NCBI GenBank assembly: GCA_028698875.1
Contig: JAQVVR010000010.1
Location: 1-37,502, forward strand
DNA from: Candidatus Izemoplasmatales bacterium
Lineage (GTDB): Bacteria > Bacillota_I > Bacilli_A > Izemoplasmatales > Hujiaoplasmataceae
Length of the DNA stretch: 37,502 nt
Direction: 5' to 3'
This document shows, in pieces, positions 36,654 through 37,502 of the stretch. A program made the position numbers and the translations under genes. Position 1 is the stretch's first letter. Every line of letters starts with the position of its first letter. The notes beneath the pieces were generated by a model. The model did no database searches and was not told where the DNA came from. It was given only the letters and a program-made list of their open reading frames with translations.

Positions 36654-37085
36654 ATGAAAGTTGCAGTCGTTTTAGGCCATCGTTTGCATGATGACAAGAC
36701 GATGTCAGTAGTAATGGAACGAAGATTAGCTTTAGTCATGAAACTATATAAACAACTTCCCCTGGATAAAATCATTGTTTCTGGAGGCGTCGCTAATAAA
36801 AAAGCCGGCATTTCCGAAGCGGAAATGATGGAAAACTATCTGATTCAGCAGGGAATTGAAAAAACGATAATTGTCAAAGAAGATCAATCTTTAACCACGG
36901 CTCAAAATGCTAAATTCGCTGTACCGCTTGCTAAAGCAATGGGAGCTGACACATTGATATTGTGTTCAACAGATGAACATCTGCATCGCTGGTATTTAAA
37001 TCCGATTCGACTGTTTAAGAAACAGATGAAAACCACGGAAATGCAATTAATTGTCTATTCCGATGGACATATTAAAAATTTGTAA
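36654..37085 (+). CDS. DUF218/YdcF-like protein
   Basis: This 143-residue protein matches the DUF218 (YdcF/SanA/ElyC) family: it begins VAVVLGHRLHDD, then DKIIVSGGVANKKAGISEAE, with the SEA(E/D)MM and EDQSLTTAQNAKF signatures. Many relatives are tied to envelope and cofactor metabolism, but function is unclear. There is no signal peptide or TM here, so it is probably cytosolic, unlike membrane-anchored SanA. I prefer the ATG at 36654, preceded by AGGGA; an ATG at 36642 has no ribosome site. It lies 23 bases after the tRNA terminator with no visible promoter, so it may depend on read-through. Confidence 0.85.
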   Translation: MKVAVVLGHRLHDDKTMSVVMERRLALVMKLYKQLPLDKIIVSGGVANKKAGISEAEMMENYLIQQGIEKTIIVKEDQSLTTAQNAKFAVPLAKAMGADTLILCSTDEHLHRWYLNPIRLFKKQMKTTEMQLIVYSDGHIKNL

Positions 37086-37183
37086 TAAAGACTGAATAAC
37101 ACGACGGTTTTCCATATGCAAGATAGGAAAAATGCGGGTTTCATGTTCGATTAGTCATTACCAACAAAATTGCGTGGTTTTTC

Positions 37184-37212
37184 TTGACAATAAGCAGTTG
37201 GTTTGTTATTAT
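37184..37212 (+). promoter_or_regulatory. Promoter of the second tRNA operon
   Basis: -35 TTGACA (37184-37189), 17-base spacer, -10 TATTAT (37207-37212), 29 bases before tRNA-fMet. The rest of the 37086-37183 gap shows nothing I can name. Confidence 0.82.
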
Positions 37213-37241
37213 TAAATAGCGCAAAACGAAAAAGTTCATAT

Positions 37242-37318
37242 CGCGGGGTGGAGCAGTCCGGTAGCTCGTTGGGCTCATAACCCAGAGGTCGAAAGTTCAA
37301 ATCTTTCCCCCGCAACCA
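37242..37318 (+). tRNA. tRNA-fMet(CAT), initiator
   Basis: Initiator hallmarks are present: an unpaired C1-A72 end (CGCGGGG with CCCCGCA), three G-C pairs in the anticodon stem (GGG/CCC) around CTCATAA, and CCA encoded. Confidence 0.97.
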
Positions 37319-37320
37319 AT

Positions 37321-37396
37321 GGTCCTGTGGTGTAGGGGTTAACATGCCAGTCTGTCACACTGGAGATCGCGGGTCCAAATCCCGTCGGGACCGCCA
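37321..37396 (+). tRNA. tRNA-Asp(GTC)
   Basis: Acceptor GGTCCTG with CGGGACC; anticodon GTC in loop CTGTCAC; discriminator G; CCA encoded. Confidence 0.97.
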
Positions 37397-37403
37397 TTTT
37401 GAT

Positions 37404-37479
37404 GGTCCGGTAGCTCAGTTGGTAGAGCAATGGACTGAAAATCCATGTGTCGCCAGTTCAATTCTGGCCTGGACCACCA
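37404..37479 (+). tRNA. tRNA-Phe(GAA)
   Basis: Acceptor GGTCCGG with CTGGACC; anticodon GAA in loop CTGAAAA; CCA encoded. The last 23 bases of the window after it show no feature; the operon may continue beyond the edge. Confidence 0.97.
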
Positions 37480-37502
37480 TCTGGAGCGCATACAAGCCCT
37501 TT

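Noticed and set aside
37151-37345. Minus-strand open frame near the second tRNA cluster
   Set aside because: It overlaps tRNA-fMet and tRNA-Asp and the promoter, with no ribosome site.

Overview
This window looks like chromosome from a low-GC, standard-code relative of the Firmicutes/Mollicutes. The genes are AT-rich, Shine-Dalgarno sites are strong, promoters are SigA-like and often have an extended -10 (TGn-TATAAT), and TGA is used only as stop. It has the RNA polymerase delta subunit, a short SRP RNA, FtsH, TilS and a ParA/ParB pair beside mnmG-rsmG. No sporulation or cell-wall genes are visible. The secreted proteins (lamin-tail/OB-fold surface protein, endonuclease I lipoprotein) suggest an extracellular DNA user such as Acholeplasmatales, Izemoplasmatales or Haloplasma. 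That placement is inference. Most of the window is ordinary housekeeping.

Layout. 1-3619: the end of a large secreted multidomain protein, convergent with a frameshifted lipoprotein endonuclease I. 3778-5677: two tandem NrnA-like DHH phosphoesterases. 5863-7554: Na/Pi cotransporter. 7625-8540: DUF1934 protein and rpoE (delta). 8659-10373: pyrG behind a leader terminator. 10485-13197: tldD-tldE. 13375-15824: class II aldolase, an unknown gene and a TPR membrane protein. 15870-22730 (minus strand): tilS-hpt-ftsH-rqcP, then a metal-binding lipoprotein and lysS with their own promoter. 22950-27255: maf, malic enzyme (minus strand), rpmE, tdk-tadA, SRP RNA and a Cof-type HAD phosphatase. 27360-35488: mnmG, then a tightly packed run of rsmG, two unknown six-TM proteins, parA, parB, mscS, a DUF951 gene and a MazG-like gene. 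35691-37479: two tRNA clusters separated by a DUF218 gene.

How the parts connect. TilS makes the lysidine needed by the tRNA-Ile2(CAT) encoded in the same window. MnmG, RsmG, TadA, LysRS, RqcP, L31 and SRP RNA form a translation block. Tdk, CTP synthase, Hpt, the MazG-like protein and Maf handle nucleotides, and NrnA-type enzymes finish RNA decay; this fits a scavenger fed by secreted nucleases. The ParAB run shares tight, mostly overlapping gene junctions with two unknown membrane proteins and MscS, suggesting coupling of chromosome segregation to the membrane.

The points most worth a second look are: a decayed tRNA-Ala-like element directly after tRNA-Ile(GAT); the pair of six-TM proteins with degenerate HD-GYP-like tails translationally linked to parAB; a pyrG attenuator without the usual GGG start; the C-tract frameshift in the nuclease lipoprotein; and a strong promoter reading into a roughly 90-base gap before the tRNA operon. 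All calls were made by eye, with no database search.
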